A stretch of 64,000 nt of DNA, taken from contig MU008155.1 of assembly GCA_010909165.1 (NCBI GenBank), positions 2,108,001 to 2,172,000 on the forward strand. Reading direction: 5' to 3'. Below, in pieces: positions 45,296-57,410 of this stretch. A program made the translations under genes and the position numbers. The notes beneath the pieces are model-generated. The model was not told the DNA's origin. It searched no databases and saw only the letters and a program-made list of their open reading frames with translations. The stretch comes from Anthoceros angustus. Its lineage: Eukaryota > Streptophyta > Anthocerotopsida > Anthocerotales > Anthocerotaceae. The stretch's first letter is position 1, and every line of letters begins with the position of its first letter.

Positions 45296-47002
45296 CAGGC
45301 AAGGCCGGGCCGAAACGGAAAGTGGGCGCCGAATATGCTGTCGCCCAGCCGCAGCAAGGTGGCACTTCTGGCAAGTTTTCCAACTACATTTCATGGGCCA
45401 ACTGACACTCAGATTGACCTAGACAAAGCCCCACCATCCCTTCGGCTGGCACACTTTAGGCAACCCTAAGCAAGACCCGGCACCAGTCGTCAATCGTATT
45501 TATGTCGGCCGATGTGCCGAAGGCCTCATTGCAGGTGTGCCGCTACCGCCGTCTGTACCTCACTTTCGCAGGCGGCGAGCAGCATGCTAGGTCTGCAGGA
45601 TTGAGGCCGTCCATGGTTGGTTTTGCAACCAACGCAGATGGTGGCTGATGAGCAGTTGTGTTGGTCAAGTCTTTGCTGTAGGTCGGTTGCACAGCTGCTT
45701 GTCGCCAGTCCTGTCACTCGCGTCTGTTTCATGACCTGTTGGCTTGGGCTCTGGAGTACCAGGGATTCTCTCTTAGATAGGTCGCTGGTTTGGCATCAGA
45801 GTAGGATTTCAGGATTGCGTGAAGATGCTTTGAATGGAGTAGCTGCTGGCAAAGGAAGTGACCTATGATTAAAGAAAGCATCCGAAGCTATCTTTGGTAG
45901 CTGCATGATGACGCAAAATTTCATACTTCAGTCTTCAGTATGAGGTCCTCCCATGCTATAGCTTCTTCCTGCCATGGGGCAATAGCGTAAGAACCATCAC
46001 GACAGCCCTTGCTAGTAGTTCAAGGATACTCGGGGTGAACCTAGAGATAATCAGCTACTGTGTGTTTGGAGAGGAAGCGTGAGAAAACCAACAACCAACC
46101 ACACAACGAAGATTGTGGCCGTTGGCAATCTCCCTTGGGCGCGTCGCGGCCTTTGTGCGCGGCGAGCTCCGCAATTGCTTAGCGAGCGGCGGCCTGGGCG
46201 TTTTGTGTGCAAGCTCAGAGCGCGAGGGCCAGGAAGCCGAGCGGCTCCCGGAGTCCGGAAATTGGGAGGACTTCTGAGCCGCGGCTCCCGTGTCCGGGAA
46301 TTGGGAGGACTTTTAGCCGCGGCTCCCGAGTCAGGTGAGCCGGGAGGCTGTGGAAGTTGCTGGCACTCAAGGTCCCCGGCATGGCGAGCAAGGGCTTGGC
46401 TGTGTGCTCATGGGGCAGGGGCTTGAGCTTAAGCAAGAAGTGCCAAGGTAATTTTGTAGCAAGGGCCGCGGCCTGCTAAGAGTGTGAGCCAGGCTCTAAT
46501 GGGAATTGGAAGCCTGGAGTTTGGGAATGGGAATTGAAAGCCTGGAGTTTGGGAAGTGCTGTAGGTGCTACCATTTAATTGGTGTGTCATAAAAGAAAGG
46601 CATATGTCATAAGAGGAAGGCATGTGAGAAGAACAAGAAGAATTGGAAGGCATATGAGAAGAAGAAGAAGAATTTTATTGAAGTCCACTAAGGATGGATT
46701 TCCGTCATGGGACTTGGTACTTAACAACTTGTATCATGCTGTGCCTAAGCTACTTGTACCAAGGGCATCCACTCCCTTTAAGCACCCCAACTAAGCGTAG
46801 GATGCTTAATCACGACGTTCTTATAAATGTGTGTCCATTTGGCCTAAGCTAATTGGACACACATTAAGTTGAGGTTTGTTAGTGTCGTAATCAATTACAA
46901 ACTTCTCATTTTGTACATCAAACTCCTTTGTACTAATATAACTGCTCGATCTATTCGCGTTCCGAGATTCCTCAACACTGCCCGGTCTGAAAATAGCCTT
47001 CA
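45296..47002. repeat. Tandem duplication unit 2
   Basis: About 1.71 kb, nearly identical to unit 1. Differences are largely shorter runs of the same base (for example GGGG to GGG or AAAAAA to AAAA) and small losses near the GC-rich part. The copy ends at AAAATAGCCTTCA before unique sequence. Confidence 0.85.
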
Positions 47003-48488
47003 TGTTCAAAACAACACCCCCATTCCTGGGGTACATACACTTACACACCAAATGTTTACCAGTTGCCTCCACTACAATGACCCATCAAGACGTCGGCCAG
47101 CCGGCACCCTGACGGGCCTATCACAACACTCAAGCCTTGTACTATTGTGGCGCGACTTTCGATGGCGGTACGAGCGCCGCAATCCGTGTCGTTGTAGGAA
47201 GAAGTCCGTTCCCAAGGGAATGATAGGCTCCGTTCGCGTTTGGTGATTCCTACCGCCCCTTAAGCGCTCGTTGACCTCAACACACATACTCTAACTACTC
47301 ACAACGTTCACCGTCTGAGGCCGGTATGGCCAAGCGTTTGAGACCGTTCGCGTCCGTATCGTTCACGTCACTCACATCACTCGATCCTTTCCTCTCTCCC
47401 TCACGCTACACTCCTCGGTCTTAGAAAACGCGCGGGTTACGGTCCGGACCTCCTCGTTCCGACCTCTCCGTCCGGGCTCTGCCGCCCTCCGGAGTTCCTC
47501 CGGCGTTCCGGTCAGGTTCGGTCTTTGGGCGCGGCTCCGGACGAGCACGGGTCACCGATCACCCTTCCTGCACACACCACAACGTTAGGTCCGTCACGGG
47601 ACCTTGATCAATCTCCCGGGCGCCGTGCTCGGTGACTCGGGACTCACGTTAGCAGAAGACACACAAAGGTGCAGGCAGCATCAACACCAAGAAAGATGAT
47701 TTATTGTGACCTTAGCCCTCTTATACCTGAAGGTCGGCGCCTTTATTACACCTCTATTACAGGTGAGGCCCGGCTCGGTGTGCCTAACCGCCGCCTACTA
47801 CCACCTGTTCACTTCTCCTAGTCGGTGGTGTGAGATAGATACGATTCCTTCTTGGCGGCCCAAAGCGAGCCGCCTTCAGTGGCGCAATCGGATGATCGCG
47901 GGCGGGCCCTTCCTCTTCAGTGCAGCCGGTGCGCCACCGTGGCGGCGACAGCAGCCACCAAGTCTTCCTCGTCCTCCCCTCTTCTCTCTCCCGGGCCCCT
48001 AGATGGGCCCTCAAGGTTGGATCTGCTGGGGTTGGTGGTGGCTCTCCCCACTCCCGAGTTTGGACCTCGGGACCTGTCTCGACTCGGTCCGGACCTCTGG
48101 GTCCGTCTTCCTCGTCCGGTCTCTGGCCGGCCTTCTTTGAGTCCGGTCCTCGGGGCCGGGCCTCCTCAGGTCGGTCTTGGACCCAACCCTTCCACAGGGT
48201 CGGACCTCGGGGTCGGACTCGTCACTAGAGTCTGGATCCCTAAGTCGGACTTCCTTGAGGCGGACCTCGGGATCGGCCTTCCTCGAGTCCGGACAAAGTC
48301 AGGACCTCGACTCTGGGCATGCCTCCCCAGGGCTGGTCATGGGTTCATCCACTGAACCCCTGGTTCCCGAATGCCCGGTTGCACCCTTTCCCCGTCCTCT
48401 CAAGATCCTCCCTCGTCCTTCCATGCGAGGTCTTACCTCCCGGTGTGGCGACCCTTCCTCCTCCGGTTCCTCCAGCTGCTCTCCCCGC

Positions 48489-49719
48489 GCTGCTGCTGCC
48501 GTCGTCAAGCAGGCGCTCCTAGGACTCCAGCGGTTGTCTTTGTCCCGGGTCCGTCCTCCCTCGCTCCTCCTTCCATCCCTTGAGTCCACCCTCCCCAGGG
48601 GTGGCTCGGGACCTCGAGGCCTTGAGGAGCTCTGCGTGGTAGTAGGCGGTCGGAATCGACTTTCTTTGAATCGCCTCCTCCACATGAGCCGGGCACGGTA
48701 CTCCCTCCTCAGGTGCTCGTGGCAGGCGGTCATCGCCTGCGGCATCTCCGTGTAAGCTTACGGTATGGCGGGCGGACTCCCTTGAGGCCGTCAAGGCTGC
48801 CTCAGTTACCTCTTGCAACCTTGCTGCTTGCTCGGCGTTCTCCTCCTCCGTCGTTGTTGACTCACTTGATTTTCAGCCATGGGTGAGCTCCCTGCTTCAC
48901 CTGGCCGGACGAGCAAGCGTGCCTTTTCCTCCGTGCCTTCCTCCTTCTATTCTTTCCGGAGGTCCTCCACTTCCTTCTCCAGGCGGGCGGTATCCCGTCA
49001 GGCTCACGGCTTCCCACGTCCTGCGCAACTTTGGCGTCGTCGAACTCCTTGCGCCGCCTGTTCTCCTCCGTCTTCAAGCGGGCTGGGCGTTCCACCTCTC
49101 GCTCCTCCTTGGCTGCTGCTGCCGTCGTCAAGCAGGCGCTCCTAGGACTCCAGCGGTTGTCTTTGTCCCGGGTCCGTCCTCCCTCGCTCCTCCTTCCATC
49201 CCTTGAGTCCACCCTCTGCCTGGGGTGGCGCGGGACCTCCAGGCCTTGAGGGGCTCTGCGTGGTAGTAGGCGGTCGGAATCGACTTCTTTGAATCGCCTC
49301 CTCCACATGAGCCGGGCACGGTACTCCCTCCTCAGGTGCTCGTGGCAGGCGGATCGCCTTCTTGGCGTCTCCGTGGCCAAGCTTACGGTATGGCGGGCGG
49401 ACTCCCTTGAGGCCGTCAAGGCTGCCTCAGTTACCTCTTGCAACCTTGGCTGCGCGTTCTCCTCCTCCGTCGTTGTTGACTCACTTGATTTCGGGCCATG
49501 GGTGAGCTCCCTTCACTTCCTGGCCGGACGAGCAGCTTTCCTCCGTGCCTTCCTCCCTTCGTCTATTCTTTCCGGAGGTCCTCCACTTCCTTCTCCAGGC
49601 GGGCGGTATCCCGTCAGGCTCACGGCTTCCCCGCCACGTCCTGCGCAACCTTGCGGCGTCGAACTCCTTGCGCCCTATTCTCCTCCGTCTTCAAGCGGAG
49701 GCGTTCCACCTCTCGCTCG
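48489..49719. repeat. 0.62-kb tandem duplication inside the solo LTR
   Basis: Units at about 48489-49111 and 49112-49719 both begin GCTGCTGCTGCCGTCGTCAA. The same minus-strand peptide MQEVTEAALTASRESARHTV appears in both. The other two LTRs have one copy of this region. Confidence 0.8.
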
Positions 49720-50635
49720 AAGTCTTGGATTCTCTCGTTGAGAACCCCCGCCTGATGCATCTTGGGTTGCAACTCCAAGGTGTCCTTGTTGTCCTCCGGC
49801 TCCCCGCGCCCTTCTACCTCCTGCTGCACCAGGGTCCCCAATCTCCCGGGTCTGGCCTCCAGCGCCTCCTCACGGCTCGGCCGTGCTTGCTCCATGACCA
49901 CTTGCTCGGCCTTGATTGGCCGGCTCTCGGCCGCCTCCTCCACCGGCCCGATCACGCCGATAGTGATCGCGATCGGCCTCGCCGTGGCCTCCGCCTCCTT
50001 GGCCACCTTCACGAGCCTCTCCGGCTTGGCTCGTCGGTCAGGCTGCCTCGCGAGATCCGCCCGTTCGCTTGCGCCCGGGCGTCCTGCTTCTGCTGCGCTC
50101 GCCCCTCACTGCGAGGTCCTCCGCCTCCCTCCCCTCTTCCTCCTTGGCCACCTTCACTGCCTCCACTGAAGGAATTTAGTCCGGTCCTTGCGGATGGACG
50201 GACCTCCCTCTCCGCCTCCGGCGTTTTCCTTCCTCAATCCTGCGAGCTTGGCCTTCCTTCTCGCCTCTGGGCTCCCTCCAACCGCCTCCCGGAGGAGCAC
50301 CATGCGCCTCGGGTGGCTTCCACCTCCAGGCCTTCTCGGCCATCCCGCAGACCCAGGCATACCGTCCATGGCGGTAGCAGGACCCGCCGTGTTTCCTCCA
50401 CGGCGGCTGCGTGAGGCTCCCACAAAGTCCGTGGGCCGGCATCTCACAGTCCGTCAAGGACCTCCATACCGATCCGGAGCAAGTCGGTGGGTTCTCGGAC
50501 AATCGGGACCCTTAGGTCACGAGTCTGACTCGGGCTTCCCCTCCTTGGCCCTTTTGGCGCGAGCTCCTTCTCGCCCTTTTCTCCACGGGGCTCGGAGGTG
50601 ATGGAGTCCGGAGCACGCCCTTTGCCCCTTCCGCC

Positions 50636-51027
50636 GGGCGATGAGGATTCCGAAAACTGGTTTCCTGCCGCAAAAGATGCATATTAGAACTGCAGGAGCT
50701 GCCAGCAGCACTCAACTCCATTGCTACACCATTTCGTCTCCTGAAGCTCACCAGTTATGAAGCTTTTGGTGCCATCTATAGGATCTAGAACCCATAGATA
50801 GTCTGCACCATTGTCGGGCATATGTAGCCCACCTTCCTCACAAAACTGTCAAACGACATTCCATTTAGATAACTGGAGTTCTTTCCAACAGTCCATGCTC
50901 CAACCTGCAAGACATGATCTTTCAGGTGGACCAAAAATTCCTTGAAAAGATAAACTCATTGGAATGTGACTCACATTGCATGAGAAGGAAAATGCTTGGC
51001 GATAAGCAAGCGCATGGCTTCCTCCGC
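50636..51027 (-). pseudogene. HISN7 gene fragment inside an LTR
   Basis: Matches 42402-42796 of the HISN7 gene with no substitutions that I can find and four small indels. It contains part of exon 4, intron 3, exon 3, intron 2 and part of exon 2, so it derives from genomic DNA, not a spliced transcript. In the other LTR copies about 100 bp (ending at CTCTTGCCACTCG) occupies this place, so the fragment substitutes for LTR sequence. Same orientation as the source gene, 8.2 kb away. Confidence 0.9.
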
Positions 51028-52633
51028 TTCTTGCCACTCGTCGGCGGGGAAATCTTGCACCGGCCCAGGGTGCAGCGTTGGTAAGTGGTCTTGCGTTTCT
51101 TGGCTCTCTCACAGTCGGCGGGGCTCCTCGGTAGGAGTGATGGCGGTGGCGGGGCTGGGCCGGGCCGCTGGATCGGCTGCTCGGGGCACCAAGGAGGGAG
51201 GGGAATTGCTTCCCATACTTCCACAGGTGGTGAGGGGTCCGTTCAGGCGTATGGGTCAGGAATCCCTCGATCGTCCTCCCAGTCCGTTTGGTTTTCGACG
51301 GCCGGCCTCCTCCCTCCGGCCCTTGCCGCTCCACTTGGAGGCCTCAGTCCTTTCCGGGCGCTCGCTCAAGCTCTCCTTCCAAGGGTTGAAATGCCCCCAT
51401 ACATGGATCGGTATGGGGCGGCCAGATGGCGAGGCTTCTCGCTGAGCTTGCGAGCTTCACAGCTAAGCAGGCGAAGATAATCCTTCCCAGTCGCCCTCTT
51501 CCCCGTGCGAGAACACCAATAGATTATCACCAAGGTGATCCACCTTGGTGAGTAGGTTCGATGGGCGATGATCCGGGCCACCGCCTGACTCGACCGTCCA
51601 ACATGTGCCTGGATATCGACCAACCGTTGGTGGTCGTTGCGTCGAGCCTTAGCATCGCCGTGGTGGACCTATCTTCCCCTTCGCCTTGAGGGCTCGGCAC
51701 CCTCCCCTCTTCCTCCTTGGGGCGGTTGTAGGCCGCCTCAGACCTCCAAGGTCCATCGCCTTGGGTCCTCTCGGAGGTTCTTGGACCGCACCTCCTTGTT
51801 GACCGCCCGGCATCTTGGGCAAACTCCCGACGGTGACTTGTCAAAGGTCGGACCATTTGGAACACATCCAAATGCCACTCTGCACCAATTCGCCTCGGAG
51901 CCAGAGCCCAAAGTCCGGATAGCGCGGGTCACAATGTTGCGCTCCACAAGGTTCCATGGCTCCCAAACTTCCGCTGGCTTTTGGGTGCCATCGCCTTCTT
52001 CTCCCTTGGTTCTTGGACCGCACCTCCTTGTTGACCGCCGCACGCTGAGCCTCCTCGCGCGTTCGCTTCTCCGACCAACGTGAGCCGCCAAGACGCCCGA
52101 GTGTCCCACGAGATACCGCGAGCGGTTGCGGGCGCGAGATCGCGGAAATTGTCTCGAGGTGGCCATGACCTTCTTCGCGACCACGCCGGAGTAACTCGGG
52201 CGGAGGGCGCCTTCCCCGTCCAGAATCGCCGAGGTCCGCATGGCTTACTCGCGCACGCCGCTGCACTGCCTTACTCCGCCGACTGCCCCGCTGCCGCGGG
52301 CGTGAATACTGCTATAACGGCCTCGCAAGGTTACGGTCCCGACCACAGCATGCCGTCCTCCACTCGGTCGTCACGTGGCGTCGCCCGGTCAGTCCTTACG
52401 CCCAACTTCTAAGTTACCTCCGCATTTTATCCCGCCTCGTCCCGGAGTGGGTCGGTCTTACCCGTCGCGCCATCGTGGGTCTAAATCGTTCCTCACTCGG
52501 TCGGTATACTCAGTGCCGTCCAGTGCTAACCGCTTATTTCCTCCTTTTTCGCCTCATTTTATCCTTCGCTCCCACACAAAAAAACAAAATCCTACCTAAT
52601 TTCTAACCCCCCCAGGGAAGTCCGTAGTCCACA

Positions 52634-53160
52634 ACTACATTGTGGGAAGCTATTGGTGGACTTTCTATACCACAAAAAAAATGGACCTTTCACTCTCAAT
52701 CCAATATTTTAAGTTTCTCTACTTTAGAATGAAGGAATATGACGGGGGCTACATTGTGACTCATCCGGTGCTTGAGCGGATACTAAATCCAACATCATTG
52801 CTAAATTACGCATTTGTTCCAGCATAATTATGGAAGGAGGTTAATATACGAACCCCCTTCTTTTGCTTTTGGACTTCCTTCACAAAATCGACAGTCCTTA
52901 AAAGAGGGTTTTATCCCATTCTTCAAAATGACATTACCCTCACTATTCTGTACACAAACAAAGAGTCCACAGTCTTTCCAATGGCATGATAGAGAGCCTG
53001 TCTAGCCGGCCAATGCCCTCCGTGATGTGTTCATGAACACCATTCAATAAATTCATCAAAACTAAACATGGTTCTACTTTGGAAAGAAACAAAACCAAAG
53101 GTTGTGTGTGAAATGCCGACATGGCACCGTCCACATCTTCTTTTGGTGTTTTTGCACAGT
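52634..53160. other. Short intergenic region, nothing recognised
   Basis: Moderately AT-rich with no credible gene between the solo LTR and the dispersed repeat. Confidence 0.35.
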
Positions 53161-53330
53161 GCCCTAGTTGAAGGGCAATATTTACATGCGTAACACCGGC
53201 AGGAATGGTCAACTACATAGGTTAAATTATGCCGGAAATCGATGTGTTGTGGAAAGCCTAAATTCTTCACATGCCTCTGCCACTCATGAAAACAATGCAA
53301 CCAATGGTATAAGACCATGATTTTGTGATA
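53160..53330 (-). repeat. Dispersed repeat related to 28148-28330
   Basis: The minus strand reads a peptide with the same H-W-L-x-C, H-V-K and D-H-S-C-R-C-Y-A pattern as the plus strand at 28148. It lies beside a copia fragment, as the other copy lies near the copia gag piece at 26.5-27.0 kb. Confidence 0.5.
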
Positions 53331-53429
53331 AATTTTTAGAGCATGCTGCGACAGGCTAGTTTTAGACCCATCAGAAACCCTCTTCAAAGGATAAAAGCCA
53401 CTAAACCCCCATCGGGTATATTCCCCCTC

Positions 53430-53621
53430 TTAAAAAATTATGGTGTTATCTAATTTCCTCCTCTTTTTGGCAAGAATATAGGCATAAGCACGAGAGTCGA
53501 GGACCCGAAGGTGGAAAATGCTGGGCTTCCTATGGCGGAAGAGCTCATAAAGGGTGTTACCATAGATAGAGCCGGTGAAGACCTGATTCAAAATATAAGT
53601 GACAGCGACGACAACCTCCAC
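53430..53621 (-). pseudogene. Copia integrase fragment
   Basis: TYILNQVFTGSIYGNTLYEL followed by RKPSIFHLRVLDSRAYAYIL is the conserved region after the Copia integrase core (family: Y-I-L-N-R-x-P, T-P-Y-E-x-W, K-P-x-x-x-H-L-R-V-F-G-C). The upstream core with its catalytic residues is not intact between here and 54066. Confidence 0.75.
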
Positions 53622-54065
53622 CCAGTGTGTCTGATGTAGTCCTGCTCATAATAGTATGTTGCGAGTCAAGCCGAGCAACTTCTGGTTCTTACGGTCAGCA
53701 ACCTCGTTTTGTTGTTGGGTGTATGGGACTATGAGCTGGCGCTGGATGCCACACTCATGAAGATAAGCATCAAAAGCAATATTGACAACCCCTCGGGCCA
53801 TTGTCAGTCTGCAACATCTTCAGAACTTGACCTGATTAGCATTGCGCAACAAAAAGCCAGTCTTGGAAAAGTTGAAAAGTATCACTTTTGTGTTGCATTG
53901 GGAGCATCCAAGTATAGCGATTGAAGTCGTCCGTCAATTTAAGGTAACACCGGGAACCTCCTAGAGACTGCTCATGAATTTTTCCCGAGATATCAGCATG
54001 CACGAGTTCCAACACTTGGGAAGCTCTATGGGCAAGAGTGTTAGGAAAAGGATGTTCCTTCTACT

Positions 54066-54713
54066 TCACCAGGATACAAGCTTCGCACACAGGAAGCTCC
54101 TCGAGGCATTTGGGAATTGGGACTCTCGATAACAATCCTTAGTAGACATATCAATAAGTTTCGCTCTATAAGCATGTCCTAACCGAGCATGCCAAAGAGC
54201 TGCAAGCCGTTCCAAGTCAAGCTGTGTGCTGCCAGTCGAGTAGGCTGCGGACTGTTTGTTACATGTGATATCGAATTTATACAGATCACTATCAAGGATT
54301 CCCCGGAAGATGCAAACCTGAGGTGATGCGATTTTGAAGAAAGAGCACGAATCCTTATCAGCCCACAAAGTCAAAATCTCCATCCACATAAGCATGCTAA
54401 GGGATATCAAGTTCTTCGCCACACGAGGGACATACAGGACATCAAGCAAGGTAAGTTCTGTGTTGTCATGCAACATGAATGTGCATGATCCATGTCCCTC
54501 AATGCGGAGACCTGTTTGCATCCTTTCATCCCCAAGCAAAACCTTGTCCAAAATCTTCACGAGATGCAGATGAGAGAACAGGGTCTTGTCCTTGCATATG
54601 TGAGTGGTAGCCCTTGAGTCGAGGTACCAACCGTCATCATCAAGTAAGGAAGTAGTAGTTAGGCACACCGTGTACATCCTAACTATCGCCTTTGTGGTAT
54701 TAGCAGAGGTCAA
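54066..54713 (-). pseudogene. Copia protease and pre-integrase domain
   Basis: A 215-codon open frame. WYLDSRATTHICKDKTLFS corresponds to the Copia protease active site, in which D-S-G-A is expected; here the glycine is arginine, so the protease is probably inactive. YVPRVAKNLISLSML and the zinc-finger-like pre-integrase LWHARLGHA follow, the normal order. It continues upstream into the zinc knuckle of gag in another frame. Confidence 0.85.
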
Positions 54714-56002
54714 AGAGGTGCCAAAAAATTTATCCTTGACTTCAACAATGTTGGCTGCAGACTTGGATTGCTTTTGTGATTCACTGGCCTTTTTCTTACA
54801 ACAGTCACGAGCTCAGTGACCAGGTGCACCACACCAATTGCAATTGCTTGTCCTCTTTGGTGTTCCATAAGAATGGGATTCACCTCTGTATCCTCGTGTA
54901 CTCTTACCTTTGTTCTTATTTGGATGAAACTTAGGTGCAAGTATCTTATCTCCCTTGACCTTAAAGCCAAGGGAGAAGTGACTACTCTGTTCCTCCTTAT
55001 ACAAGGCACCTATCACCTCCTCGAGGATGATCGTGCTTGTTTTCCCGGCAGCAACAGCAGTCTAAGCCAAGTGGATAGGCCTATTGTGAACACTCACAAA
55101 GTTCTGATAAGAGGCGGCTAAACTAGTCAATAGTTGTGCAACGCCATCAAGTTTGTCCATCTTCGACCCCAACGAGGTAAGTTATGCGCAAAGATGACGA
55201 AACTTACTTGTAAAAACTACTCCTTTATTCCCCTCCTTCATCCTCAGTCCATAGAACTCCGGCCTATCAGCACAAAGGGTCATTATGTTGTCAACCTGAT
55301 GTGTTTTCGCAAGTTGATTCCAAATGTCGATGCCCTTGCTGAGGAACTCGATATCTGTTACAAGGATCTCATCAAGCCCACTGATCAACAAAGCCACTGC
55401 CACCTAGTTCAATGACTTCCATTTGTCTTTATCAACTTGTGATCCGGTAAGGGGATTTGGTTCTAGAAAAACGCCACTCACAACCCTCTAGACACTTTTG
55501 GCAACGAGGATGGCTTTCATCCGACGCACGTTGCTTGAGGAGAGGCCAGGATCCGGATTTGTTTTCTGTGCGCCGGATTTGCCATCCTTACGCCCACTAG
55601 TTGCGTCGGATCTCACGGCGTCACCATGCGAAGTCATTTCTTGAATCAAGAAATCTTGCGAGATAGAGTTGATGAGCACGGCGATCGATCCTTCGCTTCC
55701 ACCACCAATGGAACATCAAAAATTTTTGATGTTCCATTGCTCAGCAATCTGTGCAAAGATTGCTGAGTTCCTAAAAAGAATGGATTTGCAGGTCTCACCA
55801 TCGATCTCACTTGCGAGCCTCACCAGGTCATGAGGGTGGCTACCCTGATGAAGCTTCCACTGCAGGAGAGTTGGGAGATCCAAAGAGTCGTTGGTTGCAC
55901 AACTTTGTTCCTTGGACTTTGAGCGGCGCAATTATCGAGCTTGTTTTCCTCGACTCCTCTTCTCTCCGTCCTTTGGATAGGTCCAGCACAACTTGCCCCT
56001 TC
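54560..56002 (-). repeat. Copia gag region, duplication unit 1
   Basis: Minus-strand gag pieces: DKWKSLN then GLDEILVTDIEF and IDIWNQLAKTHQVDN (55182-55440), LTSLAASYQNF (about 55110), and the CCHC knuckle CNWCGAPGH (near 54815-54840). It repeats at 56003-57410; the joint is at ACTTGCCCCTTCACGAGATG, sharing TTCACGAGATGC with 54560. Confidence 0.8.
55706..55767. repeat. 34-bp palindrome plus adjacent stem-loop, copy 1
   Basis: A perfect palindrome with 17-bp arms (CAATGGAACATCAAAAA and its complement) at 55706-55739 is followed at once by CTCAGCAATCT, a 6-base loop GTGCAA, and AGATTGCTGAG (55740-55767). Both are in the Copia 5' coding region. Confidence 0.9.
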
Positions 56003-57410
56003 ACGAGATGCGGATGAGAGAGCGGTCTTGTCCTTGCATATGTGAGTGGTAGCCCTTGAGTCGAGGTACCAACCGTCATCATCAAGTAAGGAAGTAGTAG
56101 TTAGGCACTGCAGGTGTACATCCTAACTATCGCCTTTGTGGTATTAGCAGAGGTCAAAGAGGTGCCAAAAATTTATCCTTGACAACAATGTTGGTGCAGA
56201 CTTGGATTGCTTTTGTGATTCCGGCCTTTTCTTACAATCCACGAGCTCGGTGTGCACACACACCAATTGCAGTGCTTGTCCTCTTTGGTGTTCCATAAGA
56301 ATGGGATTCACCTCTGTATCCTCGTGTACTCTTACCTTTGTTCTTATTTGGATGAAACTTAGGTGCAAGTATCTTATCTCCCTTGACCTTAAAGCCAAGG
56401 GAGAAGTGACTACTCTGTTCCTCCTTATACAAGGCACCTATCACCTCCTCGAGGATGATCGTGCTTGTTTTCCGGCAGCAACAGCAGTCTAAGCCAAGTG
56501 GATAGGCCTATTGTGAACACTCACAAAGTTCGATAAGGCGGCTAAACTAGTCAATAGTTGTGCAACGCCATCAAGTTTGTCCATCTTGACCCCAACGAGG
56601 TAAGTTATGCAAAGATGACGAAACTTACTTGTAAAAACTACTCCTTTATTCCTCCTTCATCCTCGGTCCATAGAACTCGCCTATCGGCTACAAAGGGTCA
56701 TTATGTTGTCAACTTTGATGTGTTTTCGCAAGTTGATTCCAAATGTCGATGCCCTTGAGGAACTCGATACTCATTACAAGGATCTCATCAAGCCATCAAC
56801 AAAGCCACGCCACCTAGTTCAATGACTTCCATTTGTCTTTATCAACTTGATCCGTAAGGAGTTTGGTTCTAAACGCCACTCACAACCCTCTAGACACTTT
56901 TGGCAACGAGGATGGCTTTCATCCGACGCACGTTGCTTGAGGAGAGGCCAGGATCCGGATTTGTTTTACAGGCGCCCGGATTTGCCATCCTTCTGCCCAC
57001 TAGTTGCGTCCAGATCTACGACGTCACCATGCGAAGTCATTTGCTGAATCAAGAAATCTTGCGAGATAGAGTTGATGAGCACGGCGATCGATCCTACGCT
57101 TCCACCACCAATGGAACATCAAAAATTTTTGATGTTCCATTGCTCAGCAATCTGTGCAAAGATTGCTGAGTTCCTAAAAAGAATGGATTTGCAGGTCTCA
57201 CCATCGATCTCACTTGCGAGCCTCACCAGGTCATGAGGACTGGCTACCCTGATGAAGCTTCCACTGCAGGAGAGTTGGGAGATCCAAAGAGTCGTTGGTT
57301 GCACAACCTGTTCCTTGGCCCAGCTTTGAACGGCCGCAATTATCAGGCTTGTTTCCTCGACTCCTCTTCTCTCCGTCACTGGATAGGTCCAGCACAACTT
57401 GCCCCTTCAC
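56003..57410 (-). repeat. Copia gag region, duplication unit 2
   Basis: Direct copy of unit 1 with many 1-6 base deletions, for example a damaged zinc knuckle (AIGVCAHRARG in place of CNWCGAPGH). Beyond 57410 the sequence is unique, so this unit adjoins the original 5' part of the element. Confidence 0.8.
57109..57170. repeat. 34-bp palindrome plus adjacent stem-loop, copy 2
   Basis: The same double hairpin in duplication unit 2, with no change, although the surroundings have many indels. Confidence 0.9.

Larger units (their letters stand above)
47146..52633 (-). mobile_element. Solo LTR of the giant-LTR Gypsy family
   Basis: Begins TGTGGCGCGACTTTC and ends TAGTCCACA, matching the termini of the 4018-18070 LTRs, and is flanked by ACTAT (47141-47145) and ACTAC (52634-52638), a near-perfect 5-bp target duplication. 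There is no internal domain, as expected after recombination between LTRs. At 5.49 kb it is longer than the other copies because of a 0.62-kb internal tandem duplication and an inserted HISN7 fragment. The conserved sense-strand peptide W-E-P-W-x-x-V-E-R-N-I-V-T-R is at about 51920-51970. Confidence 0.82.
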
